From Rotaria socialis (taxonomy: Eukaryota; Rotifera; Eurotatoria; Philodinida; Philodinidae), in the NCBI GenBank assembly GCA_905331475.1, contig CAJNYU010000714.1, forward strand, positions 1 through 64,000: DNA of 64,000 bases. The letters are read 5' to 3'. The notes under the pieces were generated by a model, which saw only the letters and a list, made by a program, of their open reading frames with translations, searched no databases and was not told the DNA's origin. Below, piece by piece: positions 35,917-48,156 of the stretch (within the stretch, counting starts at the first letter, position 1; the number at the start of each line of letters is the position of its first letter). The position numbers and the translations under genes were made by a program.

Positions 35917-38900
35917 ATGGCTTCCAGATATTTTTTTCGTACCTTTCGCCGCTTACGATTATTTTCGTCTTCTCATCTTCCAGTATCATTTCGAAATAAT
36001 CGACTTCTTTGGGCTTCATTGGGTACTGCTACCGTACTCGGTACAACAATTTATAAATTCGCACCATTTGAACAAATAACTCCTTCATTTATTGTTTATG
36101 CAAAGGAGACTGAAAAAGATTTATCACATAATGGTATGAAATAATTCTTTTTTTCTTCGTCATAGACATATTTTACTCATTCATAGAGAAACAATTATTT
36201 CAAGCTGCTCATGATGGTCAACTGCAAGCTCTTCAACAGTAAATAAATTGTCTATTTATAAATATAAACTAACCCGATTCTCATAGATTAATTGAACAAG
36301 ATAAACTTGATGTTAATCTTCGGCATCCACTTGGATGGACACCTCTTCTCGTCGCTGTTATCAATGATAGAATTGATTGTGTAAAATATTTACTTTCAAA
36401 AGGTGCTGATCCAAATCAATCTGATGAGTTCACAAATGTACAATCCATGGCAAAAAAAAATCATTGGAATCCTGTAAATGGTAAACAATAAGAAAACATT
36501 GACTACAAAACGAAATTTTAAAAATAAATTTCTTAAAAAATTTAGTTTATACAAAACGTGAAGAAGAATTTTGTAACCGACTTTCAGCTCGTGCAACATT
36601 CAATGGTTTTACAGCACTTCATTATGCTGTACTCAATGACAATATATCTATAATAAATATTTTGATTGAATACGGTGCTGATCCGTTGATTGAAAATGAA
36701 CAAGGACATTTACCTTCTGCTTATGCATTACAACAACGTAAAGAATTATTAAGTCAATATGAGCAGAATGTTTGTTTTCTTTTTTCAAAAAAGAACAAAC
36801 TTTCTAGAAACGATATTGTTTTTCTAGGCGAAAAAATTACATGAAGAAAGAATGAAAGGTGAACGACGACGAAGACCACTTGAACTTAGAATTAAAGAAA
36901 ATATTGTTGGACAAAACTATGCTATATCAACAGTTTGTGCTGGTTAGTAAATCTACAAATGAATAATACACTATAAACATGTATCTTTCTTTTCATTCAT
37001 TTCATCTAGCTATACGGAGAAAACAATCTGGTTGGACTAGTGATGAATCACCATTAGTATTTCTTTTTCTTGGTTCATCCGGTGTTGGTAAAACTGAATT
37101 AGCAAAACAAATAGCTAAATATCTGAATGGTGAAAAAAATCAACCACGTTGCTTTATACGTATTGATATGAGTGAATATCAAGAAAAACATGAAGTATCG
37201 AAATTGATTGGTGCACCACCTGGATATGAAAGTTTGATTAGCGGGAAAATTGGATTTAAGATTAAATTTTCGTTTTACGTTTTTCTAGATTGGATATCAA
37301 GAAGGTGGCCAGTTAACGGATGCATTAAAAAAATGTCCAACAGCTGTTGTACTGTTCGATGAAGTTGATAAAGCACATCCAGATGTTTTAACAGTTATGT
37401 TACAATTATTTGATGAAGTAAGTTGAAAAACAACAAGAATCGAAAAAATACGAATTTCTCCTTTACTGAATTTAGGGACGTTTAACCGATGGAAAAGGAA
37501 AAACCATTGATGGGCGACAAGCAATTTATGTGATGACATCGAATCTAGCCAGTGAAGAAATCGCTAATTATGCACAAGATTTGAGGCGGGAAGAAGAAAA
37601 GAAGCCACCTTTAGTTAATGGAGGAGCAACATCAGGTAGATTTATTGATAGGAGTCAAAAAAAAGCGCTAGACTTACTAATTTAAAGTAACGACAATAGT
37701 TGACAGTCTTCAAGAAAACTCTAGTCAAACTGTATGCACATTTTTCAAATGAACAGAAAATTATCATAATTCATTTTTTATATTGAATGCTTTGTTTCAA
37801 CTAGAGATTTACCGAATTTAATATTTGATACCATATTGAAGCATTTTATAAGATAGTCGGATGTTCGGATATCTCTCGGAATAAGTAGACAATCATAAAA
37901 CAAACTACGATTCCGTTGTTAAAACTCATTATATTTTTATATAACACTGACATTTTATCGAATGTCTGCAGATCTTCAGATTTGTTTTCGTTACGTATTA
38001 ATTTACCGCAGACAAGCCTGAAAGTCTTGACCTGACTTAATTTTGCTTACATTTATCAATTAAGTGAATGATAACTGCGTTCAAGAGCTTTTTGTTTCGA
38101 TACAGTTCTACCTTGAGCGAACTAATCAGAGAAACGGCCAATTTTTGTGATAGTTTCGTCGTCATGTAAAATATGTTTATTCCATTTTGAAATATTTCGA
38201 TCAGTCTCAAGTAAAAATTCTTAAGGATGATTTTGAACTGAAATTTGAGAATAATAATTTTTTATTGCTTCTATCACGCATCGAATGTTCTCCTCCTTAA
38301 ATATCAAATTGATAATAAGTACGCATAGTTTTTATACGGTTGACTAATATCTAATGTATCAACAAGTAAATACATATTTCAGCTGAAAATTTTATTGTGA
38401 AATAAAATTCGTAGAACTTTTGAATAAGACGATTTTCGTTCAGGAAAAAAAAGAATCATCCTATAATTTCGGAAGTTATATTTTTGTATTTCTGTGACTC
38501 GAATTTAGATGACACTGCTAATCAACAACAAGATGATGATGGGAAAAGTCGAATAACTGTATCAAAACAATTTAAAGATAAAGTGGTTAAACCAATATTA
38601 AAAGTAAATATTTGTTGGATTCAATGAGTATTATAAAATAATTCTTCTCTAGAAACATTTTCGTCGTGATGAATTTCTCGGCCGAATTAATGAAATGGTT
38701 TATTTTTTACCATTTTCTAAAAGTGAAATAAATAAATTACTTCTCAAAGAACTTGAATTTTGGAAAAACCGAGTACGTTTCTTTTTTATTAATCCAATAA
38801 AAGCGCAATAAAATAAAACTCTATCTGTTTTATATTCTAGGCTATAGATCAGCATAATATTGATATTATTTGGGATCGTAAAGCTCTCGATTGTTTAGCC

Positions 38901-39300
38901 GATGGTTATGATATTAATTATGGAGCTCGATCACTTAAACACGAGGTTAGTTTATTTCGTTTCATTGTTTGAAAGAGAAAAAAGAACTATAAATTTATTT
39001 TTCATATAGATTGAACGATCTGTTGTAAATCAACTAGCTGCTGCTCATGAGCAAGGTTTAATTGAAAGTGGTAATCAAATTTTACTGACAGCTCAAGAAA
39101 ATATTTTTCATACTCCTTTTGCAAATGGAACTAAACATGAATCAGTTACTCGATCAGTGAAACTACAAAAAGTAGAAACAATAGGTGGACGAAGTTTAAT
39201 TAGTGGCTTTTTCAACAGTGGCAACAATAATAGTCAAACAGCGAATGTGATCTATACTGATATTAAACCCGAAGATCATCTAAAAACATATCAATTTTAG
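35917..39300 (+). CDS. CLPB: CLPB, mitochondrial AAA+ disaggregase with ankyrin repeats
   Basis: Twelve exons: 35917-36133, 36187-36238, 36287-36480, 36546-36769, 36828-36942, 37010-37227, 37289-37417, 37476-37635, 38509-38603, 38653-38772, 38841-38945 and 39010-39300, giving about 639 aa. The basic N-terminus ([11 protein letters not shown]) suits mitochondrial import and is followed by a hydrophobic stretch. Ankyrin repeats span about residues 74-225 ([30 protein letters not shown]). The ATPase has Walker A GSSGVGKT (about 289-296), Walker [11 protein letters not shown] and the conserved [13 protein letters not shown]. The C-terminal domain has [18 protein letters not shown]. The protein refolds or solubilises aggregates in the intermembrane space. 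The junction after exon 6 must follow GGATAT to keep [12 protein letters not shown], but the donor there reads GAAAGT, not GT. Apparently cotranscribed with WDR59. Confidence 0.92.
37636..38508 (+). other. Long CLPB intron
   Basis: 873-base intron between the ATPase exon and the exon starting [17 protein letters not shown]-rich. No nested gene or repeat was recognised. Confidence 0.7.
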
Positions 39301-39335
39301 AAATAAACGATGTAATTTTATTTGTTTTTTGTTTG

Positions 39336-39341
39336 AATAAA
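39336..39341 (+). terminator. Poly(A) signal between CLPB and WDR59
   Basis: AATAAA lies 36 bases after the CLPB stop codon and 64 bases before the WDR59 acceptor. Confidence 0.55.
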
Positions 39342-39394
39342 GAATAAACTTAGAAAAAAACAAATCACTCATGTTTTTCTTTGTAATTAAATAT

Positions 39395-39405
39395 CATGCT
39401 TGCAG
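39395..39405 (+). promoter_or_regulatory. Candidate trans-splice acceptor of WDR59
   Basis: TCATGCTTGCAG ends immediately at the WDR59 ATG (39406), 105 bases after the CLPB stop. With no room for a separate promoter, this looks like a spliced-leader acceptor. Confidence 0.5.
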
Positions 39406-42400
39406 ATGATTTTGTACGAACAAAATAACGGATTATCATCGAATCTTTCATTTACATTTGATTTTGGTAAAAATCTTTCCAATCTTGATTGCCATTCAAT
39501 AGCACTTAATGGCGATGAAAAATATCTTTTGCTTGTTGGCAATCATGAACTGAAACTAATTAATTTTGAAAGATTTTTTGCATCGACTGTTAATACAACC
39601 AGCGATGATAACTCAAGTACAACACCGTCTTCATCTTATATTGAATCAGTACCTTTATTTGATATATGCAATATTAATCGACCTATTGTCCAATGGAATC
39701 GTCAAAATCCAAATCAATATGCTCTTGCTGTTGATCGTCTCGTTCGTTTCTACAATGTTGATCATGGACGTATACAAGAAACTAGTACAATCATCGATAC
39801 GCACCATCAGGTAGATAGACAAAAAAAGACCAGTGCGTTAGCCGGGAGTCGAACCCGGGTCGGCTGCTTGGAAGGCAACCATGCTAACCGTTACACCACC
39901 AACGCGGCAATCGAATACGTTTTTTTTTCTCTTTTCTATCTAATATTTCAGGAAAACATAGTAAAGCGTGTTCCTATTTTGTTTATCAAACTATTTTGCG
40001 TATTCGTATTTTTTAGCGTCCTATATCGACGATCTCATATTGGCCTTATGATCCTTACTGTTTATTAACCGGTTCACTTGATGGCCAAGTACAAATATGG
40101 GATATTCGAAATTTTTCACCAAAAACACCAGCCAATTTAAGATCAACACTGTCAACACCATTTAGTATTCGCCATATAAAATGGTCATCAATGGATTCTG
40201 ATAAAACAAATACATCCAATGATTCTAATCTATTAGCTGTGCAATGCGATCGATGTGTACGTGTATATGATATGCGTCAAACAAATTCATATCTATGTTC
40301 AATTGAACATAACCAACGTATTTTGAATATCGATTGGACAATGCAAAATCATGCGATTGCTACGCTTTCCATCGATAATTCATTACGAATATTTTCTACA
40401 AGTGGACATTTGTTAGCTGAATCTATACCTAATGAACAGTTACCTTTTTCATTAAACACAGTAATTATAATAATAACAATAAGATAAAAAATATGAACAA
40501 TAGTAAATTAATACTTTTTTTTAGATTCGAGCAACATCTTTTGATAATCTATTTATTTGTGTATCTTGCGACACAATATCATCAACGTTTGGTTTTACTG
40601 GTTGGCGTTGCGATGAAGATCATTATTTAAGACCATTGACTGATCATATATTCTCAACAAGTTCATCGTCTATTATTGATTTTACTGTGGTAACAAGTTC
40701 ACAATTTTCAACTTTATTTAATCAAATATTTTCATCGCGTCCAAATGATGAATTAATAAAACATTTTCCGATTTTAGCTTGGTGTCGTGATGATCAATTA
40801 CGCTTAATTGATATGGATCCAACATTCCGAAAAGTTTGGCATGATCATAAACGCACAATACAAAGAGAGCAAGCTGATTTATTAAATATAAATATGATGT
40901 CCAAATCATTACCGCCATCATCATCGTCATCATCGTATTTGTCTCGACAAAAACAACAATTAAATCGAACAACTACAAGTAAAATGAGAATGGATAGTAT
41001 TGAAGACGAAATCACTGATGTTGGAGACAGTGACTTAGATGATAATGCAGTTTCTGATACATGCTCACCTCGATTTAGTGCAATTGATCTACTTGATAAT
41101 GATGATGACAATGATGATGAACATGATTTATCCTTTGTGTAAGTCTCATATTGAATCTAATTGAAAATAGTTTATCAAATGCTTATTTTGGAAATTTCAA
41201 GATAGAAAACAGACTCGAATTCTTTAATAGTATATCAATAGAATGATGAAACCAAAAAGTCATCTACGATTACTCATGAAATCGAACCTGTTTGAAATAA
41301 TTTTCAATCATTTGTTGTCTTCATACCTATTGAAATGCATCATCATATTGTACAAATCTAGTACGATATCATACCTTTTCAGATCGGTCTGGTTGATAAA
41401 TATTCATAGATTATTAATTTAATTAGAAGAGTCAAATATACTCTTTGTGAGAGTTCATAAATCTTCTCCTCAATTTTATTTTATATTTTAGTCATACCAG
41501 CGATTATAGATTATGAACTACGTAAGTGAATCATGCCTGTATATTTATCCGAGTTTCATGTCACTCGAGTAAAACTCATTCATAATACGGTTACATAGGA
41601 AAACCTGCGTCATATATCGCCAATCGGTCAAATAGATCAATCCTATATATGATTTTATTTCAGTAATAAAACTAATTGTTTGAAAATGTATGTCTAACTC
41701 TCGATATTTTGTGAAGTACTAATGCAATAAAATATTGAAAGTATGAAAATTTTGGATTTTTCACAAATAATACTGTTATAAAATCAAATATAGTATACGA
41801 ATCACTTCCTCATATGATGTCTAAAGGTTCGAATCAATGTATGATGAATAGATGTGTGTCAAAATACATAAAACAATATAAAATTCTTGTGCTTATAAAC
41901 AGCCGCTACATATCTTTATTTGATATTTTCATCCTGCATAGATTGCACTAACAGCTTTTATATTTGCTTCTCACATTATTGTATATGATATATAAACCAT
42001 GATAATTTCAGAATTTACTATATGAAACGTTTTTTTCTCTTTCTTTCTAGTCCCAACGGCCTAGATAAAACTACAACAGAAGTATCTATTCAAAATGAAT
42101 TAAACTCCTTGCAGGATACATATGGACCACATATAATTGTTGAAGTAAAAGATGAACACCATCGAATGTGTATACTCCGTTGTATTTATCCAATTGATGC
42201 CACCGGATCATTTCGTATATATTTATTTCTATCACGTCATTATCCAATAGTATCTCAATTATTCATACGCTTTAAATTATTAACATATAATAAGAATAAG
42301 AATAAGAATAAGTATAATCATGAAAATTTAAGATCTTTCCAAAAACGCATTCAAAAACTATTCGATGAAACATCATATAAATGTTTTTATTATGGACAAT

Positions 42401-42763
42401 TATGTTTACATACATGTTTATTAAAATTAAAACATTTATTTGATTCATATTACAAACAGGAAAAATTATCTTTTAATATAATGACCATGAGATCAAATAA
42501 AAAACAACCCGCTGAATCAATTCATAGTTTATATTTTGATTCATTCAATGGCGTTAATAATAATGATATTAGTAATAATAACAGCAACAATCATAATAGA
42601 AAAAATTCAAATCGAACATTTGAACCATCGTCATTATCGTCAATATATACAAGTGGTAGTCAAATATCGAATGGGCCATCCATTCGAGCTAATCCACGTA
42701 CATGTGGTGCTCGTTTTACTGGTGGAACATACTTGATATGTTTTGGTCGCACATCAAATCTTC

Positions 42764-42827
<64 letters not shown>

Positions 42828-44113
42828 GCAACAACAGCAGCAGCAGCAGCAGCAGCAACCAACGTCTGCACCACCACTTCTGAATAGTATTAATGATGTG
42901 TTTAGCAATCTAGCACCACCAATACATATGAGATCAATGAGTTTAACAGTAACTAAAAGTCGAGGAAATTCGAGCACAGATGAACAATCATCAAGGTATA
43001 TTGGTACATTTATTTCTTTGTTTTTAATGATACTATTTTTTTTTCTTCTGTTTGTTTCAGTTATCGATCATCAACAACACTAACGAATACAGTACAAATT
43101 CAGAATCTTTCAAGCAATCAACGAACAGCAATATTTTCGGCTCCTGTACGTTTATCGTTAGGTTCAAGTATAGTAAGTGAACATCAACGTATACCAGCAT
43201 CAACAACGCCATATCGTCGACCTCTTAGTCATCATATATCACAGCTTCATTCAACAGTATCAATTTATGATATGTCAATACTTTTACCTATTAGTAAAAA
43301 ATTAGCTGATGATTATAAACTTGACTTAAATAATCTAGCCGATATGTGTGAAATCAATGAACAATTAACAGAAAATATGGCTAAAGATGAGCTAACTCAT
43401 TGTTGGCGTCTACTCGGTACTTTATTATCTTTACAGCCAAGTTTACCAAATGATCACTCTTGGTTTCAATCACCCATTGCTCAAGGTTGACGAAAATTGA
43501 TCTTATTTAAAAACTAAAACTTTTTGTATTTGTATTTAAATTCGTTTTTATTTTTGTTCTTTTAGGTTTAATTAAACATTTAGTTTCCCATTATGCTACA
43601 GATGGTGATATTCAATCGGCAAGTATGATTCTATTAGCCATGTTAGAAACACCCTTTATGAAGACACAAGCTCGATTAAAATTTTTCAATGAACATCAGT
43701 ATGATCCAATTTTATATGCATATGCAAATTTATTACATCGCTGGAAACACTTTTATAAACGAACACAAATATTACATCAAATTGATCATAATTGTCAAAC
43801 GCCAGCAATAATAAATCAAATATCATCGACAATTATTTGTTCAATTTGTTTACAACCAGTTATTGGTCAGCATCTTCTATGTGCAATATGTGCACATGGT
43901 GGACATTTAAGTCATATACATGGATGGTTTTCATCGTCAGACATTAAGCATCGATATTGCCCAGAAAAAGATTGTGCGTGTAGATGTGTTTTGAAACAGC
44001 AAGAATTATTAAGCATAAATACAGATTATATACAAAGATATCAACATACGCCTACATTAACGCCGAGACCTTTCAGCGTTCGTTCAACATCAACCAGTGT
44101 GCGTCCTTTTTGA
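39406..44113 (+). CDS. WDR59: WDR59, GATOR2 subunit
   Basis: Six exons: 39406-39810, 40017-40460, 40525-41138, 42051-42995, 43061-43485 and 43566-44113, giving 1126 aa (human about 974). All junctions are GT-AG. An N-terminal WD40 propeller covers about residues 1-360 (LLTGSLDGQVQIWDIR, ILNIDWTMQNHAIATLSIDN). An RWD domain follows at about 490-620 (EVSIQNELNSLQDTYGPHII). A 32-Gln tract lies near 726-757, then the SIYDMSILLPISKKLADDYK block typical of WDR59. A C-terminal zinc RING-like module ends the protein (CSICLQPVIG, CAICAHGGHLSHIHGWF, CPEKDCACRC). GATOR2 relieves GATOR1 inhibition of TORC1 in amino-acid sensing at the lysosome. An acidic Asp/Ser-rich insert ends exon 3. Intron 1 holds an antisense tRNA. 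Confidence 0.93.
39821..39827 (-). terminator. RNA polymerase III terminator of tRNA-Gly
   Basis: Seven T on the minus strand begin seven bases after the tRNA 3' end. Confidence 0.75.
39834..39905 (-). tRNA. tRNA-Gly(TCC): tRNA-Gly (anticodon TCC)
   Basis: A 72-base cloverleaf read on the minus strand. The acceptor stem GCGTTGG pairs with CTAACGC (one G-U), with discriminator A and no encoded CCA. The A box is TGGTGTAACGG and the B box GGTTCGACTCC. The anticodon loop centres on TTCCA, giving anticodon TCC. It closely resembles animal tRNA-Gly(TCC). It lies inside intron 1 of WDR59 in antisense orientation, with a T7 terminator within the same intron. No tRNA intron is present. Confidence 0.96.
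41139..42050 (+). other. Long WDR59 intron
   Basis: 912-base intron joining exon 3 (ending SFV) to the RWD exon. AT-rich. Nothing further was recognised. Confidence 0.7.
42763..42858 (+). repeat. (CAA/CAG)n tract coding poly-Gln in WDR59
   Basis: Ninety-six bases encode 32 consecutive Gln. The 5' two thirds is pure CAA and the 3' part is mixed then pure CAG. Length polymorphism is likely. Confidence 0.95.
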
Positions 44114-45168
44114 AGTTTTTTTTTCTATCAATCTACATTTATATTGATATTTTCAAGAATAAAAGAAAATCGTATGCAAAGCATAGGTTTGCATAGAATG
44201 ATTACTTTACATGGTTTAAAATAAAATGCACAGATCATCGTGAAATTATTAAGATCTATCAATAAAGAACATGTTATTGTTACTTAAATAATGGCGAATT
44301 GGTGTTAATGATAAATATATTATAGAGGTTAATTGTCTAAGTCCTTGCTGTAATCAAATGTCGATTTTTTGAGTCAAATGCTGAGAGATTACACTGAAAC
44401 TATCAATTCTAAATACGAGGGATTTCGGAACATATTGACTGAAAGAAGAATGAAGAGAACACTTACCTATAACATATTCTTCTTCATGCATGATGTCGAT
44501 TTTATTTGAGCAGATAAATCAGAATGCAGTTTTAAACAGATTTCTCCTATTCAAATATCTACTTTGTTATGCAAAATTTCATGTGTTCATTCAAATACTT
44601 TTTTTGCATGATAATGAATAGGCTTTATCTAAAGTGCATATACCGTAGTTTTACATATTATGAAAAACTTGAATCGACAATGGCCTATCGAACCGGTGAA
44701 AAAATCAGATTGCCTATGAACGATGAGACATCCAACTATATTTATATCCCTTAGTCTCAACTTTGATATTTTTTTATATAGATTATTTGCGTAAGAAGGA
44801 GAAGAGAACGCTTAAAAAATTGTGAAGTAAAATTCTATCGTTAATTAACGTCGAATATTTTATCTATCTGAATTCATTGACATTAATCTTCATCAATGCA
44901 AATATTCAAAATTGAAATTTTAAAACAGAAAATAGATTCATAAGATTGATATAGTTATATCTTATGGATCTATTGCTTCAATTTCAAAATACAATTAAAA
45001 CAAGTTGTGATGTAACCGAGATCAGTATTTACTTTCATTCATTTTCATTTGTTAAATATTTGATATACTAGCTGCTGGAAGTAGTACCTTGCCATTGTAT
45101 ATTTATTCTACAAATAGAAGTGTAACAATCTGTATTACGAATAGTCGAAAGTACATATCCTTAAAGTT
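44114..45168. other. Spacer without recognisable gene
   Basis: AT-rich. Open frames are short and motif-free. The downstream part must contain the promoter of the four-helix membrane protein gene. Confidence 0.5.
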
Positions 45169-45925
45169 ATGCATGCACAGCAACAATCAATGCCTTACAT
45201 GTATTATACATCTCCTTATAGCATTCCTGCTTATGGAACCATATCATCGTCTCAAGTCGTTATATCGGATGTAAATTGGCGTAATTCATGGTCGAATATT
45301 AGATCATTTGTTATTTCGGTTGTGCTACTGTTTTGCAGTACAGCAATCATTGGTCTTGATATAGCTAATGTAGCAATTGAAGTCAATAAACAAAATGGAA
45401 ATTCTAAATTAGGATCAGGAACAGCAACTGTTGGTGCAGGTATTTGGGGTGGATCTGTATCATTTATGGCTGCTATTTTTATTTTTATAACAAGTAAGTA
45501 GAAGTTTATGATTAAATGAAATATCATTATTGAAAACTTGTGTTGTCGACTGTTTTTAAACGCAAAGAAAATCTCAGTTTAATTTCTTTATTTTCTATTT
45601 CAATCATATCTGTTTTTAAATTTTCAGTCTTCTATCTTTTCTTCTTTTAGTATTTGCACGAAACAAACGCGTTGCTGCTACATTTGCCTTATTAGCAGTA
45701 GTCTTGGCTTTCTTTTTCACTATTGTACTTATTGGTTTAATTGGCAATTCTATACAAACTAATCTATCAGAAACTCAACGTACCAATGCAGAAAAAGTAC
45801 AAGACAAACTTGCAATTGCCATACTTTCCTTTGCTGTACCCACCATGATAGCTTGTATGGTATTCTTTGCTGTGTATATCACAGTTCTATTTTCATCATC
45901 TACAAGTCAATCAAACATACGTTGA
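45169..45925 (+). CDS. Four-transmembrane protein, MS4A (CD20-like)-type architecture
   Basis: Exons 45169-45493 and 45651-45925 encode 199 aa. The donor is GTAAGT, the acceptor CTTTTAG, and the intron is phase 1. The cytosolic N-terminus is rich in Gln, Tyr and Ser. Predicted helices lie at about 52-77 (FVISVVLLFCSTAIIGLDIA), 91-108 (AGIWGGSVSFMAAIFIFIT), 116-140 (AATFALLAVVLAFFFTIVLI) and 163-187 (AILSFAVPTMIACMVFFAVY). The GAGIWGG segment at the start of helix 2 resembles the GxPIWG motif of MS4A/CD20-like proteins, so that superfamily is my best guess. No enzyme motif was seen. AATAAA follows at 45989. Confidence 0.72.
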
Positions 45926-48156
45926 TAACAAATAATATTTGATAGACCTGTTGTTAATTTCATCATATTCTTATTATATATACATCACAATAAATGTAGT
46001 TTTTATCTAATGAAATATTTGTTTTTCTTCTTCTGTATGATGCGCATTTTGAATATGAAAATACAAAATATTTACAATATATAAACATCCATGCTTATAA
46101 ATATTTTTGTACTCTCGTATCTTATTAAAAGTCAAACATTGATTCTACTTGTAGTGCAAGTGTGGGAAAAACAAGAGACTAATATTAATGAAATTTGAGT
46201 CATATAAAACGAACAAGTAGTTATCATCATAATTTACGTTTTTTTGTTTTAATTGACTTTTACCATTTCAAGTATTATTTAATAAGATACTGAAGGCTAA
46301 GAAAAATCATACTAAGCTCGTTTGCAGTTTTACTCATTGAAAAATCTCAGTATTAATCTGATTTTAATATGAGCTTTTTCTCATCGTTGGCCATCGTCAC
46401 ATGAACGATAGATTATTAATATGAAATAATGTCTCGAAAAGAAAAACGCAAAATTTCACGAAAAACTTATTCATAGAAAAAATAATCAGCTTCTATATAC
46501 TTCTCTATTCAGATTAATTTTTATTGTAAAAAAGACTTTTAATAGCTATATTTTCATATCGAAATCGACACTCATATTACTACAAAGATGCCCATATTTA
46601 AATCAGTTGGTTTCTGTTTTTCAATATTCTGATTTCATCTATCATTACGTATTAAACATCGACTAATCCACCTCTCCGAGTCACTTTTATAGTTCTTCAT
46701 ATTCATTTGTATGCGCCATTCATTCAATCTCTCTTAATCTACATTTAACTGCTTTCTAATTGCAGTTAAAATGTTTTTAGAAATCGACATTGATATCGAA
46801 TTTATGTTTTATCTTTGAATAATTACATTGTTTTGTGCTTTAAATCAATGCACTCATTTGGTATCCTCTTAAACCTAAATCAAACGTTATACATGACGTA
46901 CTTTTTCAAAAATTCCAACTTCTGAAATTTACATGACAACTCGTGTCTTCACAGTAAAATTATTCAAATGAATGAAAAGATTTTCTAACACACTTTCGGC
47001 AATGAATCAGTCTTTTTTCTTCATTAGACGGTAACAATGAAGTCTTGAAAACAAATTCACGGTTTATACTACTTGTATGAAATATGTTGAGACAATTAGA
47101 GCATAACAAAAGAAAAGCATTATTTTATGGATGGTATAAAACAAATACTGTGCTTATTAAGATTTCAGTGCAATGTGAGAAAAACTCTTGACGGCGATTG
47201 AAGAATTTTCGTGATCGATTGAAAAACTGAAACGGTGTGGATTTCCTGGTGAATTAGAATATGGGAGATGCAAAATTACGCATACTATCGGAAACAGTTT
47301 GAAAAATTAATCTCCATTTTCATCTACCACACCCTTTGAATTATAAATGAAGAAGACGGAAAATATCTTCGAAGGTAAAAATGTCGAAATACGTGTCGGT
47401 GCGGTGTGTTTAGATGCCTGAATACAGTGACTGTGACATTGAACTGAAACTTGCAACCAAACGCAAAAATAATATTTTTATTTTCAGATCAGATACATTC
47501 ACATTGATCCTATCGATATTTATCTTTGTTTTGATCTCTTTTAATCTACAACTCTTATTTAATAAATGGAGATTTTCGAATAGATTATACAAGCATGGAG
47601 AGAACCTTCTCATGTGAAGATATCCCAAACGATGATTCGACTTTCGGCAAGTGTTTAAAAGAAATATTTTTCTATATCTTTATGGAAGCAACTTTCGTTC
47701 ATTCTAACAAGGAAACGATCAAGTCTTGATGATGATTTATTCTCTTCCTATGCTGAAAGCAACATTTGCGTAGAATCGTCTCATGGTTTGTTATTTTATA
47801 GTATACAAACTTTGAAGACGTTTACAAGGTAAAAGTTTATTGCTATTCGAACAGTACCTTTTATTTAACAGCTAATGACATCTGTCACCGATCTCATGTC
47901 TGGTCTAGCATTAAAACAGAACCAATGAATGATAAGAATGCCGCCGATAGGGTAGGATTCCGCCTATAAATAAACAATCTGACTATCTATATTTTTTGAC
48001 GGCACAGCATTATTTCTGAGTGAAGATATGTAGGCGTAATTTCAAAAAGTACTGAATATTATAATGCAAAATAATAACTGTTTGATTCCGTCGAATAAAA
48101 AAGCAAGCCTTTAAAGTAATTTTAGTATGTAACTATTAAACTTATTCTAAAATACA
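45926..48156. other. Spacer upstream of AKTIP
   Basis: Contains the poly(A) signal AATAAA at 45989-45994 for the preceding gene. Otherwise AT-rich with no recognised gene. An acceptor-like TTTTAG at about 48120-48125 precedes the AKTIP ATG by 31 bases. Confidence 0.5.

Noticed and set aside
39811-40068. WDR59 frame read through intron 1
   Set aside because: The stretch is the reverse complement of a tRNA plus intron; using the GT-AG intron restores the WD40 sequence.
42762-42977. Poly-Cys minus-strand frame
   Set aside because: Antisense of the CAA/CAG tract in WDR59.
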